Shown piece by piece: positions 1 through 12,500 of a stretch of DNA of 64,000 bases (position 1 is its first letter; each line of letters opens with the position of its first letter). The position numbers and the translations under genes were made by a program. The stretch covers positions 186,001 through 250,000 of the forward strand of contig JAPQWV010000127.1 in the NCBI GenBank assembly GCA_027422505.1. The letters run 5' to 3'. The DNA is from Craterostigma plantagineum (Eukaryota > Streptophyta > Magnoliopsida > Lamiales > Linderniaceae). The notes beneath the pieces were generated by a model. It was not told the origin of the DNA, did no database searches, and worked only from the letters and a program-made list of their open reading frames with translations.

Positions 1-2016
1 GGGTTCGAGCGACCTCAGGGCTTGGATGAGCTTCGCCTGGCTCTCGTGGTGGGCCCTCATCGTCTCCCACATCGTGGCCATTCTGCAACCAAAGGCAGAT
101 GAGGGGCAACGTGGTCATTTAACATAATATCAGAGTTCAGACCTAGAGGTCACGGATACTGTACGAATCCTCGGTCTAGGCTGGACAAGAAAGAAATCAG
201 TATAGGCGTGAGGGGCAAGCTTGATATATAATATATATAAAATAAAAAATACGATACACTCCCTTCTTTTTTTTTTTTCAAAAACTATACACTCCCTTCA
301 AGCTTTAAGCATTTTAGGTGAACTGGTCAGACATTCAGCATAAGCATACAAATAACAAGAGAATCGCACCCTTCGACAAGAGAGACGAGTTTGGGGTAGA
401 GTCTTCGGTCGCGCAGTTGGTTGATTTCGGACACGGTGGAGTCCATCGACTGCATGTCGACGATGTATCTCGTGTGGAGATGGCTGACGGCCGCTTTCGC
501 CCTCTCCAACGATTCGACGTTCGAATTACGCCCCTTAAGCTTTTTGAGATATGCCACCTTTTTCCGATACTCAAGCTTCATCTCCTCGCCCGCCTATCGA
601 AACGATAATATTTCTCGACGAAGAAAAAAAACAGAATCGATATGCAATTAATAAAATGGAGATACGTAGCGAGCAAGCTACGATATTACCTTCGTTTCGT
701 CGTAGAGCTTCTTCTCCCACGCGAGAATCTTGTCCAAAACAGCCGCGTGAGTTTCGTTCTCCTCCGAATCAGAGTCGTCTTCAGCGCCTTCGTTGGGATC
801 AGATAAACCTCTGAACGACTTATTCCACGTAATCGCTCGCATTATCCTTTCCGAATGATTAATGTACCCTGCGAAGAATTATTACACGTCGATTTCCTTA
901 CATCCCTGCGCAAAACCTTACGAAGAACAAGAACAACATATATATAAACAGCAGAAAGCCTATGCTATATGAGCACATATGAATCAAGAAAACAAGTCCC
1001 AGCATATAAAGATGAAATCTTTCCAACATTTTACCACAAGATTACAAAAGCCCACCTTTCTTATCTGCGAAATTCGAGTGGTAATGCAGCTTTGTGGCCT
1101 CAAGCATCCTCGAAACTTCATGGGCGCTCTCCGAAGCTCTTAAAAAGCAGTCGTCAAGCTCCACAAATATCTGCAGAAAACTCAAACCGCCGCCGTCGAT
1201 CTTCTTTGTTTTGCCTCTATTTGCAACCTTAGCCGTAGCTGCCTCTGGCGCCGGTATGTCGCCGTTCGTTCTTTTGACCTCTGTTTTTTGTCTGTTATTA
1301 TCCTCCACGGTGGTTAGAGTGGGCCCAGGGACGTTTTCCATTGAGAAGAAGAAGTCCCAGTTTGAGTTTCCCCTGTTTTCAGGCATGGGCGGAGGCGATT
1401 TTGTCTCGTCGCGGCGGCGATTGTTGGTATTTCTCCGCCGATGGAAAGATGCCTTTTGTGAGTCATCGTCTTCTTGAGATTTCTGATGGTTATTACCGTC
1501 GATTTTGCCCGAATTTTTTGTATTTGAGCTAGCTGAGATTCTCCGACCAGCAAAATCGCGCCTTTTCAGTGTGTAGGCACTCTCATCGTCGGCCTCCCCT
1601 TCGTCCTCCTCGATAATCGGCGCCTCCGGCGGCTTAGGCGCGTCATGGGCTCGAGGGATAGCGATTTCCGGCATGGTGGAGGCGCGCTGGAGCGGCGGCG
1701 ACGGCGGCGCGAACGAGGCGGGTAGCGGCGGGGGAGGTGCGAGGAAGCCGTCGTAGGGCGGAATGGGTGGTCGGATTCCGGCGACGGATGAGGGCGGGGC
1801 GGACGGAGTGGGTTCCGATGCGGCGCTGGAGACGAAGGCTTCGCCCTGGGCGAAGTCGTGCAGGGCCGCGCCGGTGTTCTTGAGGGAGACGGCGTGGGCC
1901 GAATGGGCTGCCGCGAACTTGTTACGCGCCGTGACGGCGCGTTCCATGATTTGCTTGCGCTCTCTGCATCTGTTGACGTTCTCTTCGTTGTCGATCTTTG
2001 ACTGCGCACAGCCCAT
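1..2016 (-). CDS. NRG2-like DUF630/DUF632 protein (5' part; continues beyond left edge)
   Basis: Four exons are visible on the minus strand: 2016-1056, 868-690, 593-370 and 82 to the window edge. All junctions are GT-AG and in phase. The protein starts MGCAQSK, with Gly2 and Cys3 as an N-myristoylation/palmitoylation signal, followed by the DUF630 block (NRCRERKQIMERAV). A Pro/Ser-rich linker and an acidic stretch come next, then DUF632 begins near residue 280 (FVELDDCFLRASESAHEVSR, ITWNKSF, KKVAYLKKLKGR, MWETMRAHHESQAKLIQAL). This is the architecture of NITRATE REGULATORY GENE2 and REL2-type plant proteins, which act at the plasma membrane or nucleus in nitrate and development signalling. 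That role is family knowledge and is not shown here. The C-terminal half of DUF632 lies outside the window. The start was chosen from the conserved MGCxQSK N-terminus. Confidence 0.93.
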
Positions 2017-2909
2017 GATTGAGGTATCTTAGCTTTACCTTTTGTTACTAACTCTTTTTCTTTTTTGGCTTCGAATTGGGCACCGCCGGCGGTCGACGAT
2101 CGGCGGCTGGGGTTGGGTGTGTGTTCAAACTTCAAAGCCTCGAGATGGGCGGCGGCGACGGCGATTTTACGCCGGTGGACGGTGAGCTGGTTTTTCGATT
2201 GATTTCAGTGGTTGCGTGTGTTGTGATCGTTGGAGAACGAAAGTCATAATAGTGTAGTTGAAGTTGGCAAGAATAAGATTATAAAGAATATTTTTCGGAA
2301 TATTTAAATATTTTGTAATAATAAATTATTACGTAATCATATCGAAATCCAGCAAAATAGACCAACTAATTCACCTATTCTAGAGAAAATCGGAACAAAT
2401 TTCCAACTCTTCACTTTTTTATGTGGTCATATGTATTAATATTCACAAGAAAATTCCAATTTTACGCTTTATATGTTTGGCCATATATTAATTATACTCA
2501 CAAAAAATTAAATTTTTTCACTATACATATATCGACATTGGAAAGGACAATTGATACCTTGTTTGAGCCTAAAGAAACCAAAGATGCTCCTGGTTATACG
2601 ATTGCCTTTGTTGCATTGTTCGTCAATAATAAATATATATATTTTTCGGAGGTAATAATAATTATATTTAATGAAGACACAAACATCATATACACGGACA
2701 ACGTTGTTGTTCAGCACAATCTACAAATCAATGAATATAGAAAAAAAAATTCAGAACAGTCCCCTACCAATAATCATAGAACAACGAATGACAAACTAAA
2801 ATCACATTATACACAAACTAAAATCACATTATACACACACATATTTTATATTATATATATATATATATATATATCTAAGAATCCTCTCATTTCATCACCT
2901 TCAACTTCA
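2017..2909. other. Spacer between IST1-like and NRG2-like genes
   Basis: This is the upstream region of the NRG2-like gene and the 3' flank of the IST1-like gene, both on the minus strand. It is GC-rich near 2080-2220 and AT-rich after that, with a short (TA)n run near 2855-2873. A long plus-strand reading frame crosses the spacer, but it is antisense to the last IST1 exon and has no recognisable content. I see no separate gene. Confidence 0.6.
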
Positions 2910-4987
2910 TCACTTCCTCCTAAGTTCAGCCAACCTAGCCTCAAACTCATCCCACTCTGGCAACTTAGGATGAACATGATTATTGTAACGATTCCTACCC
3001 AAAATCTCGGGCTGAAACGAAGAAGCCCGAACGTGCCCCTTCGATGTGCCCCCCTTCGGGCCGGGCCCATTCCTCTCCTTCATCGAACCGCTCGGGTCCA
3101 TCTTAGCGGGCCCATCCTTCTTCTCAAAGGGGAGCTTAAGCCCGCCGAAGTCGGACCTAACCCTAGCGTGCGTAGCCTTTTTCCTACTGTAGTGCCTCAA
3201 AAGCCTGTCCATGGCCCGTTCTTCCTCGTCTGGCCCGTCGTTATTACCAATGTCCAAGAATCTCAAGACCCGTCGGGCCTCGGCGGCTAATTCCTTGTTG
3301 TTCGCCCCCTTCGCTCTCTCCGCCCCATTTTCGCCCTCGGGAATTTCAGGGACGGGCTTGAGATGGGTTCGTCTAGGGCCCGTTTGCTGTCCCATATAAG
3401 CCCACATAAATATAAATAATATTAAGGTAAATTATGTGTATGGTTGGTTTCTTTAATTCAAGCCTGCTATCATACAACTGACCCGGTATGAATAAACTGC
3501 ATTAAGGCTCGTTTGGTATGTGGAATTCGTTGCGGAAAAGGAAAAATGCAATGGTACAAGACAGGAAGCGTAACGCACAATGGTTCGATGCGCACCACTG
3601 CACTTTTCCTTTCATTTTCCGCATCGAATTTCGCATACCAAACGCACCTAAATGACTGAAGTAAACTATATTGGGCTGCATTGCATAATGAACAATTTGT
3701 TCTTGGGCTTTTTATATTGACCTTATAACCAAACGGGGCGCTATTTGGCTCGAGAATATCGGACCCTTCTTCGTCGTATGGCTTAACATTTCGCTCTTCG
3801 TTCTTGATCGTCGAATCGCACCAGTCGGTTTCCTCATCAAGATCCTGAAAATTCGCCAGAAAAGGTCGAAAAAACCCTAAAAAAAACGACGGGCGATTTT
3901 GCATTTCCCTATCTACCTTGCGATCGAAAAAGTTGACATCGAAGCTTCTCGGGCTAAACGCTAGGCCCGATTCTGAGGCTATCTCTCGCAAAAGCTGAAG
4001 CTTCATTTCCCGAGAAGGGACCCCGGGCTTTAACTTGTCGACAAGCTGAGAACGAAGCGCATAGACAACATTTGTTGCTCTTACATAACAAGTTATATTA
4101 AGTCGGTGGATAATAAATCCGTACCTCTTTGTTAGCGAAGCAATCGATAGACTTGCCATATTTTTCGGCGAAAACGTTTCTCAGCTCTCTTAATTCTGGC
4201 AAGTCGGCGAATCTCGCAGCTGCGAACATCAGAGAAGACACGGATTCCATGCAGTTTTCGGGGCAATCGCTGCAATAAAAATTATAGCAAATTTATGACA
4301 ATTTTCGGGAGAGGCTTTGAAGGATTGTATATTGCAATATTGAGATGATGTAATATATATAGTACCATACACATATACCTCTGTTTGTCCATTGAAGTAA
4401 GATGATTCGATAGAAGCTCACAACTTTGGTCGATGAGTTCGTAGCATTCTGATTTGTTTATCTCGATTAAGAGCCCATCGCCCTGTCGAAAAATTAACAG
4501 ATTTTGAACGTCGAAAATCTCCCTCGAATTTGCAATGAATCAAATATTTTTGGTCGATTTAGAATATATCCAACTGGCTGAAAAATAACACCATTGAAGT
4601 GAAAAGTTCCTGAAAACATAAATAGAACCTTACACAAAAAACAAAAATTCAAGAATCAAGGCGTACTCTGTTATATGCGTGCATGGCCAATCCATTCTTG
4701 AGAAGATCAGAGACGTCGTTCCTCAGATACTTTTGCATTGCGTTCCTCTTCTTCATTATCATCTCTATTCTTGTTCGAGTCAGCTTAATATCTGATTTAC
4801 TATTGCAAGAAAAACCACCAGAATTTAACGAATAAAATCACCTGAGAAATTAAAGAAAAAGGACCCAAAAAATGATAGGAAATCGATTTTTTTTTTTTCG
4901 GAGGAATTTTTTTTTCGGAGGAAGGAAATCGAATTAAACTACGTACCATTTGGCGAAGAACTTGCTTTTCAACAGACTGTCGAACAT
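2910..4987 (-). CDS. IST1-like ESCRT-III-associated protein
   Basis: Seven exons on the minus strand: 4987-4947, 4799-4667, 4482-4379, 4269-4125, 4045-3917, 3844-3722 and 3386-2910. All junctions keep phase and give about 383 residues. The N-terminus MFDSLLKSKFFAK, then TRTRIEMIMKKRNAMQKYLR, GLLIEINKSECYELIDQ, CPENCMESVSSLMFAAARFADLPEL and KPGVPSREMKLQLLREIA form the Ist1 domain, roughly residues 1-185. The C-terminal part is charged and ends in HPKLPEWDEFEARLAELR, a conserved tail in the plant IST1-like (ISTL) family. IST1 proteins bind ESCRT-III/CHMP1 and LIP5 and modulate Vps4-driven membrane scission at endosomes; this is family knowledge. The sixth intron (3721-3387) contains a MITE. Its donor reads GTCAAT, which is weak, so that junction is the least certain. 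Confidence 0.93.
3506..3648. mobile_element. Tourist/PIF-Harbinger-like MITE
   Basis: This 143-bp element lies inside an IST1-like intron. The ends read GGCTCGTTTGGTATG and, on the other strand, GGTGCGTTTGGTATGCG, and the inverted similarity extends inward through an AATTCG and a GGAAAA block. It is flanked by a TAA direct repeat (3503-3505 and 3649-3651). A 3-bp TAA/TTA target duplication with GG(N)nGTTTGG ends is typical of Tourist-type MITEs. No coding capacity. Confidence 0.75.
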
Positions 4988-6625
4988 TTTCTTCTTTCCT
5001 TTTTTCTTGATGTTATCTTCGATGGGTTGCGCGTATCTTGACGAAGGTTGATCAAAAGGAACGTTTTTTTTTTTTTTCAGAAAGGAATCGAAGAGTCGTC
5101 GTTTTCCATGGCATGGATCGCAGCAGAATTAATTGGGAAAATAACTTATAAAGTGGATGAAGATTGACGGGTTTATTATCAAGAAAATGATGGGCATTCA
5201 AAAGGCCATTCAAAAGAATTCATGAAACTCGAATCAATATAACTTTGTGGCTTGATTTATGACGTTATAGATATATATTTGAACTATTACGAGTAAATGG
5301 TTTCGTCATACCAAACCCATAAGGTCGAGTACGATATTATTTTTGTTTTGTTTTAGTTTATCGCTTACCTTTTTCTGAGGTTTATAAGTTATAACCGAAC
5401 TGAACGAAATTTACGATAATGGGTTTTTAGCTCTTCATCGTAACCTCAGCATGGGAAGGGCAAATAAGGGATTTCAGAAGATTTAATGGGACGGTTGGTA
5501 CGCGGGAGATGTTCTCGCCGTTTGCCATGTTCGTAGGCTTTATCTTTAATTTCGGATAGTTACTATATATTGCAATGCATATCATATAATCATGTACATC
5601 CCATGAAAAGTATTTATTTTTCTTATATTGAGTTCTCGCTCCACGAAAAGGTTACTTTTTGGCGTTTAGGGATTCCTCAAATTATATCGATTGTATAATT
5701 TTTTTGCGAGAATAAAGCTTATAAATCTTAATATGTTAGTGATAAACCTAATTCGATGTGGGTCCCATCTTTGTTGGTTTAGTAGCTGAACTTTAATGAT
5801 TCGATTCGGTTAAATTCTACTACTAAAGAGTAAATGGCTATACTTGAAATTATTCATCATTTTTGTTTCTTTTTACTTTGCAATTAATGAATGCCTGTCT
5901 TCTATATTCTTCCAACTAAAAGCTCGACCTTTTTTAAGGCCGTTGACGAACGATCACATGATTTATAGAACAATTCTCTCTTTTCGAGTTATGCTTTAAT
6001 AAAAGTTGCAATAAGTCATGTGATTTTTAGTTAAATCGTTAGCAGAAAGGCTAGTTAATAAAATAAGTTGGTGGGTAAAAGATTAGACTCGTTTGTCTCA
6101 TAAAGATTTTTTGTTAAAAAAAACACTATATTTTATGACATTTGAGTCGGGCCTCAAGTGAAAGAATATCACTGATCACTACAACAAATAACAAAAATGG
6201 GTCGGGCTCAAACTATTGGCTTTTGCTTTGTTAGAATACGATAGAGAAAATTGTAAATTGGTCCCGCATTTGTTTTATTATTCAATTAGGACCGAAAATT
6301 CCCAAAAGATCTGCGCTGGGGTGCATCTGTTTTACACCACCAAAAACCCCAACTTCCCAAAATTGAAGATGTTTTTTAACCAACACAAAATTATAGTACC
6401 CAGAATTACAAATCTCAAGCAGTTAAAAGTAGCTGCTACTCTAAAAAGACACTCGAAGATGACTCTCACAACATGCCCAGAGAAAACACGCTTGATTGAT
6501 GAAGTATCCCCAAGTACAAGTGTAATCGTGTGCACCTTATGGCTAGGAAAAGCATATGCTACATTGGAAAAACTTGCTCACCAGAAAGATGTCTATGAGT
6601 GTGTAAAGCGTAGCACTATCTTTCA
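4988..6625. other. Intergenic: IST1-like promoter and 3' flank of the plastid-protein gene
   Basis: The 5' leader of the IST1-like gene lies near 4988-5150. The rest is AT-rich with no convincing exon on either strand. A 198-codon plus-strand frame that begins near 6216 runs antisense over the last exon of the plastid-protein gene. Its protein is not recognisable, and its serine run is just the antisense of a Glu-coding GAA/GAG tract. Confidence 0.55.
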
Positions 6626-7665
6626 CTATTCCGGCTTGTCTGGGTTCTCCTTATCGGGATCTTCTTCTTCTTCCTCTTTCTTCTCTTCTTCCTCCTCTTC
6701 GTCTTCTTCGGGAGGATCAGCTGGCATCGGCGGTGGTAATGGAGTTTTCATTGGACTGAATTGGGGAAAGATATCGGGTCGTCTCGAGGGTTTTGGCCTA
6801 TCCCACTCCTGAAAATGATTAGTCGAGCTTCAGAATTGTTAAGGCGTGGTGATTTCGTATAATACATAAAAGATTGACACCTGCCTATGCCATAAAGCTA
6901 ACAGTATTGTGATCAAAACAAAAATTCAGTAAGAATTCCTATTATGCTTAGCAGCAGACATTAAACGATCCAGCTTAAAGCCATAAACCCATGGTTACCA
7001 CTGTAGTCCTAAGTTGTATGATATGGAAAATTATCTTCATAGCCCTGTTTTTGGAAAGTTGTTTGCATCATTGCAGCCTTGTTCATAATATTCCACAGCT
7101 CCCCAAAGACCAATTAACTACAAACAGCAAATCTCCTCAACTTCAAAGATACAATCACTTTACAATCGGACTTCAATACAGCGTTTTCCAAAATTTTGTT
7201 TCTACTTTCTCAATTGTTTTTACTATGGTTCCATATCTTAAGCTCCAGACCAGGGCCACGCCTAAGCATCGATTACCGGCATATAACTATCAATTACCAA
7301 GCTTAAACCCTTGAACAGTTACGCGCACAAAATAAGCCGCAATCAAGCTCATAAACTACAGGCGGCGACACCAATTCCCTGGATGGTGAAAAGAAGTTCA
7401 TAATTAAAGACGAAAAACGTACAATTGGAAAATCAAGAGGCGAGCGTCGAGTCATCTTCTCTTCTTCGGGCGCCATACCAACGACGACGGACCTCCCTCT
7501 GCCCCGCGTGGACTCCACGCCCCACGTTCTCCTAACGCAACAATCCATAGGCTGCAACGAACGTAACTTGCACGCCTTCGCGTTCGATTTAGAAGACGGA
7601 GCTAAGAAGCACGCCGTAGACGGAGCTGAAGTCGGCGGAGATACAGACAGTGCGAGATAAGCCAT
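6626..7665 (-). CDS. Small plastid-targeted protein with acidic C-terminus, function unknown
   Basis: Two exons, 7665-7423 and 6808-6626, joined by a GT-AG intron, give about 140 residues. The N-terminus (MAYLALSVSPPTSAPSTACF, followed by Ser/Lys-rich sequence) looks like a chloroplast transit peptide: Ala/Ser/Thr-rich and low in acidic residues. The mature part has MAPEEEKMTRRSPLDFPI, then EWDRPKPSRRPDIFPQFSP and MKTPLPPPMPADPP. It ends in a strongly acidic Glu/Lys tail (EEDEEEEEEKKEEEEEDPDK). I recognise this as a conserved type of small plant chloroplast protein but cannot name a function. The start is the first ATG in frame, directly before the transit-like segment. No membrane segment is visible. 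A TGGGCC site II motif lies upstream at 7809. Confidence 0.8.
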
Positions 7666-9574
7666 TGAGTTTTGCTGCGATTGAGAGGAGCTGAGCTCCG
7701 CCTGCTGTGGCTAAAAATACCCCCAAATTATTCCACCGCCAATGAGAGAGAGAGAGAGAGAAAAGTAGACAGAGAAGAGACAAATATTAATTTAATTTTA
7801 TATTTTAATGGGCCAATATGGGTCGCCTTCGTTTGCAATCCATTAAATAAGCCCAAATATTTTTCTCATTTTATATACCGACTTTCATACAAGATTGAAA
7901 ACTTGTCGTTTAAATGGTGTGATAAAGAATAAAGAAAAAAACAATTTGTAACATAATTTATTAAAAAATTATAACTTAATGATATGCGTTATAACATACA
8001 TTATAGTCCATAGGAGATGTGAGACCATCTGTTCTTTTATTAGTACTAGTAATGTTTGCAGACGTGATGTATGTGACTGCATAAATACATAATATAAACT
8101 TATATAATAAATAATTAAATTGTGTGAAAATATAATATAAAGTTTAATTTTATATTATTTTAAAAGTATAAAAATGATGTTAGAGGATATAATTGGGATA
8201 AATTTAAAATCAATGGTAGAAATATAATTGTAATGACTCACACACCAATCAATTGGAGATCAATTACTATAAGCATCTCTCCCTTAATAAAAACTACTCC
8301 ATCGGGTCGTTATCTTTATCACATATTTTTGATGGGCATGCAAATTAAGATAGTATTATTATAATAATATAGTACAATGAAAAGGTAAAAAAGTGTAAAT
8401 TTTGACACGTCTTTTAAGAATATTTAATATTATTATATTGATTGTTTGTAATAGTTTTTTTGCTAAATAAGGAAATGTGATAAAATTATTGGGACGTCCG
8501 AAATGGAAAAATGTGATAAAATTAGCGGAACGGATGGAGTAGTATTCTTGCACACTCAGATGTGTGTGCTATGATACCATATATTATTAAATTAAAGGTA
8601 AAATATTAATTAACTAAAAATAGTAAAACCATTAATAATTAACTGAAATAGCAAATTAATAACTAAAAATAGTAATTAATGTTAGTGGGTGGTTTCTTTT
8701 TATTTTATTTAATATTTCTTTTTCTAATTTGACTTAATTTACAGATCAAATTGAACGGCTTAACCAATGGCCCGAACCTTTAATGAAAGAGTAAAGATAG
8801 AAAGATATTTGATTTATGATAACTACTAATGTGATTGATGCGTGTGAGGTGCTCAGGAATAATTGTAGTCGAACTAGAAGTTCTAATGGGCGGAGTCTAA
8901 ATATAATAATTTATTAATTTTATTTACCTAGTTCAATTTCGAATGTAACATTTAAAAATGTGGATAAATTATGTATGATGACCCCTATTAAATATCTATT
9001 TTTACTAAAAATGATTTTAAAAAAAGTTCAAAATGGATCCGTGGACCCCACTGCTCTAAACGTGGGGTCAGCAGATCGCCATAAAATATCCACAACCTTT
9101 CTTTGCCACAATTATTATTTTCCCAACTACGAAAAGACTGAAAATTATCCTCGGAAAATAAGCATACCTTATTTTGGACCTCAGCCTCATCCACCATATC
9201 TATCCGTTCTAGCATGACGCCAGCTGACGTATACTTTTAACTCCATCCCCATTTCTCACTACAAGTGATACGATAAAAATGATTAATGAATGAGTAGAAA
9301 AAAAAAAAAACCCATACAACGAGGAGCTAGAAAGGCGATATAAGTAGAGAGATGCACGAACACAATAAAGAATAATCCACGTCGATGCTCATCGCATCTC
9401 TACAACAAGACAAAAGCTCCTTCTTTGTAAGTTGTAAGAGAGAGTGTGATACTGAATCTAATGGTATAGTCCTAAAGGATTAAGACTACAACATAGCTTT
9501 TTCTCCTCTCTGTGAAAACCCCCACTTCCACAGATCACAGAAGAGAAGCTTGAAACGTCGTCGTACGAATCATT
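7666..9574. other. Intergenic region with divergent promoters and one MITE
   Basis: This lies between the plastid-protein gene (-) and the dynein light chain gene (+). It holds a (GA)n run at about 7743-7762, a TGGGCC site II motif at 7809-7814, a Stowaway-like MITE (8297-8539) and AT-rich sequence with repeated AACTAAAAATAGTA motifs at about 8600-8690. The probable 5' leader of the dynein gene starts around 9350. I see no other gene. Confidence 0.6.
8297..8539. mobile_element. Stowaway-like MITE, copy 1
   Basis: The ends read CTCCATCGGGTCGTTATC and, inverted, CTCCATCCGTTCCGCTAAT, both followed by TTTATCACAT. TA dinucleotides flank the element (8295-8296 and 8540-8541), as expected for Tc1/mariner-type Stowaway elements. 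The interior, AT-rich with ACACGTCTTTTAAGAATATT, recurs in two other places in the window (18199-18411, and inverted at about 49379-49563). Confidence 0.75.
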
Positions 9575-12500
9575 ATGTTGGAAGGCAAAGCTTTAATAGA
9601 GGATACGGACATGCCTTTGAAGATGCAAGTCCAAGCTATGGCTTCTGCTTCTCAAGCTTTGGATCTGTACGATGTTTTAGACTGCAAGTCCATTGCGGGC
9701 CACATAAAAATGGTTTGAATATAAAAAAAAATGGTTCTCTCCATTTTTAAGCATTGGGATATTTATTGTTAATGTTGACTGCTCAGCTTTGACAATGTTG
9801 GGCTAACATTTCAGCCAACATTGTTGTCTGTCAACATTCGATTTTATCTTTCATGCCCAAAACCGTTTAACCTTTTTTTGTAGCTTTATTTACTGATATG
9901 CAGGACGTGGTAAAGTGCTAAAACGAGTCCAAACCGTGTGGAAAGCGTGTGGAGTTGCTTGAACGAATTTAGGAAGTGCACTTACCATAAATAGAAGATT
10001 TGAAGATCAAAAGAGATCAAGTCAAGCTACGACCAAGATTAGAAGATCTGAATATCAAGGAGATCCAGTCAATCAGTTTACCATAAATAGGAGATAAAGG
10101 ATCGGCCAATGAGATGAGAAGATTCGAACTAAATATATACTATATTTAGGGAGATCTTCGAAGAGATATTTGAAGAGATATTCAAGGGATCTTTTTACCA
10201 ATTCAAGAGGGAGCCAAGGTCTATAAATAAGAGTTATTTTCGAGCTGCAACTAACGACTCTCGAGTGAGCTTTCATGGAGTAAAGTTGAGCGACATATTG
10301 AGTGAAAAATATGAGCGAAACACATATCGAGCGTGAGCGAGTTTTATATATTATGAGAGTTGTCTTTTAGCCTAGTATTGAGCTTTCTGAAGTCTTAGTA
10401 CTTCGTAGGTTTTCAGAGTCGTTTAGATTCTTTTTCTAGGCTTGTTTTTACTATCTTCGGATAGTTGTTTTGCATCCATTGCTGTAGTGGAATTTCGCCT
10501 TGAGGCACGCAGCAAGTTTTTATAACTTGCTGCACAGATTTACATCCCGTGTTATTTCAGTTTCGTCACTAAGTAGTTACAATATTCCGCTGTGCGCCTG
10601 AATGTTAGGTCGAGTGTTACCCCGACATCCTACCCAACATCTAGTCTATACTTAGTGTTTTACATCCATTGTGTACGGGACCACCCTCAAAGTGGTATCA
10701 GAGCCTCCGCTTGACGTAACTAAGCGTTTTGATCCTTTATAATGGATGTTGCAAGCTCAAACCATCTCGGCAAAGTCCCTGTGTTAGACGGTTCCAATTA
10801 TGCCTATTGGAAGGTTCGTGTGCGTCAATGCATCAAGTCCATAGATGTGCGAGCGTGGGAAGCTGTTCTCAACGGATACACTCCACCTCGATCTCCTCCA
10901 GATGCTGATGGCGAAGTAGTCGACAAGCCTATCGAACAGTGGACTATTGCTGAAAAGAATGCGGCCGAGTATAACGATAAAGCTCTTAATGCCATCTTCT
11001 CTTCGGTGGATATTTTCATGTTTAAGATCATTCAGAATTGCTCGACGGCAAAGAACGCATGGGATCTACTTCAGAGGTACTGCGAAGGCGATGCGAGCGT
11101 GAGGGAAACCAAGCTACGATACCTCCTCAATCAGTTCGAAAATCTCAGAATGAAGGAAGACGAGGATATCACCACATATTTCGGGAAGATTCTGACGATT
11201 TCGAGCGAGTGTGCTAGCCTCGGAGATCCGATTGCAAATAAGGTACTTGTTTCTAAAGCGTTACGTACTTTAACTGAAAAGTTTAATGTGAAGGTAGCGG
11301 CGATCGAGGAAGCACACAACCTGGCCATTATGGAGTTCAACACGTTGATGAACATCATGAAGAACTATGAGACCAACCTCGAAGTCCAAAAGAGAGCTTC
11401 ACGTGGCAAAAGCATTGCTCTAGTCAGTCAGTCACCCAAGGTGCAAACTGAAGTTGACCCTGACAATGATGAGGATATGGCTATGTTCGTGAAGAAATTC
11501 ACAAAGTTCCTTCAGAAGAAGAATGTCGAGCAGAATGTTGGCCCAACATTCAGGAAGGGCCAGAATGCCAAAGCAGAACCTTCATCGGCGCCTCCCTTCT
11601 TCAAGCGCAAACCAGATGGAAAGAAGAAGAACATCAACTACGAATCTGTAAGATGCTATGAATGTCAAGGATGGGGCCATTTTGCCAACGAATGTGCCAA
11701 CGCCATTTGCAAGCGTGGTGGTAAGGTCATGTGGATCGACCTGTCAGACGAAGAAGATGAAGATGAAGAGGAAGAGCCTAAGCAATCATCTATAATCATC
11801 CAGTCGTTTTCCGACGACGAAGAAGATGAAGATAATCAAATCGGCCTTACTGCGGTAACTGATGTTGAGCCAACATCTGACTCAACATCTGTAAAACATA
11901 TCATTTTTGATTATGATGATTCAAACTGTCTTGATGGTCTTTTGAGTTGTGATGAAACAGAGCCTGACACTGAGAATGGTGAAGAAGCCTTTAAGCTGTT
12001 AACCACGCAATACGAGTTAGAAAAGGCGAATAACATCCAACTCCGTGCCGCGGTGAAATTGTTGGCCGAGGAAAATGAGAAGAACGAAAAGGTCATTGAA
12101 GGACTAATGGACGGCATGAACAAATTGGAAGCCGCTTTGACACGAAAGGACAGGGAAATCGACTCACTTCAAAAGCGACTCAATGAGGCCGACAAAACTT
12201 TTATTAAATGGAATAGGAGCAAAACTAGCCATGAAGAGGTACTATCTATTGGTATTACAGATAAACAAGGTCTAGGTTATAACCATCAATCTACTCATGA
12301 TAGCACAAAACCCTTGACCCATGAGAAGCCTAAGATTGTGTTTGTTAAAGCTCAATCCGTGAATGATGAAGTTACTAATCCTAGGGATAGTCCCAAGCAT
12401 GTGACCCCAAAAACCCATGATAAATCCTTTGTGTGTGAACACTGTAAGAAATCAGGTCATTTAAAATCATACTGCTGGAAATTGAAGAGAGAGGTTTCTG

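Noticed and set aside
1094..1477. Plus-strand frame of 127 codons
   Set aside because: Antisense to exon 1 of the NRG2-like gene, which is supported by a conserved MGCAQSK start and DUF630/632 motifs.
2421..3290. 289-codon plus-strand open frame
   Set aside because: Antisense to the last IST1-like exon; first part is AT-rich spacer and no family similarity is visible.
3470..3720. C-terminal extension of IST1 exon 6 reading through to a stop
   Set aside because: The extension runs into a MITE; splicing to the exon at 3386 restores the conserved HPKLPEWDEFEARL tail.
6216..6812. 198-codon plus-strand frame with a serine run
   Set aside because: The serine run is the reverse strand of the Glu-rich tail of the plastid-protein gene; the rest resembles nothing.
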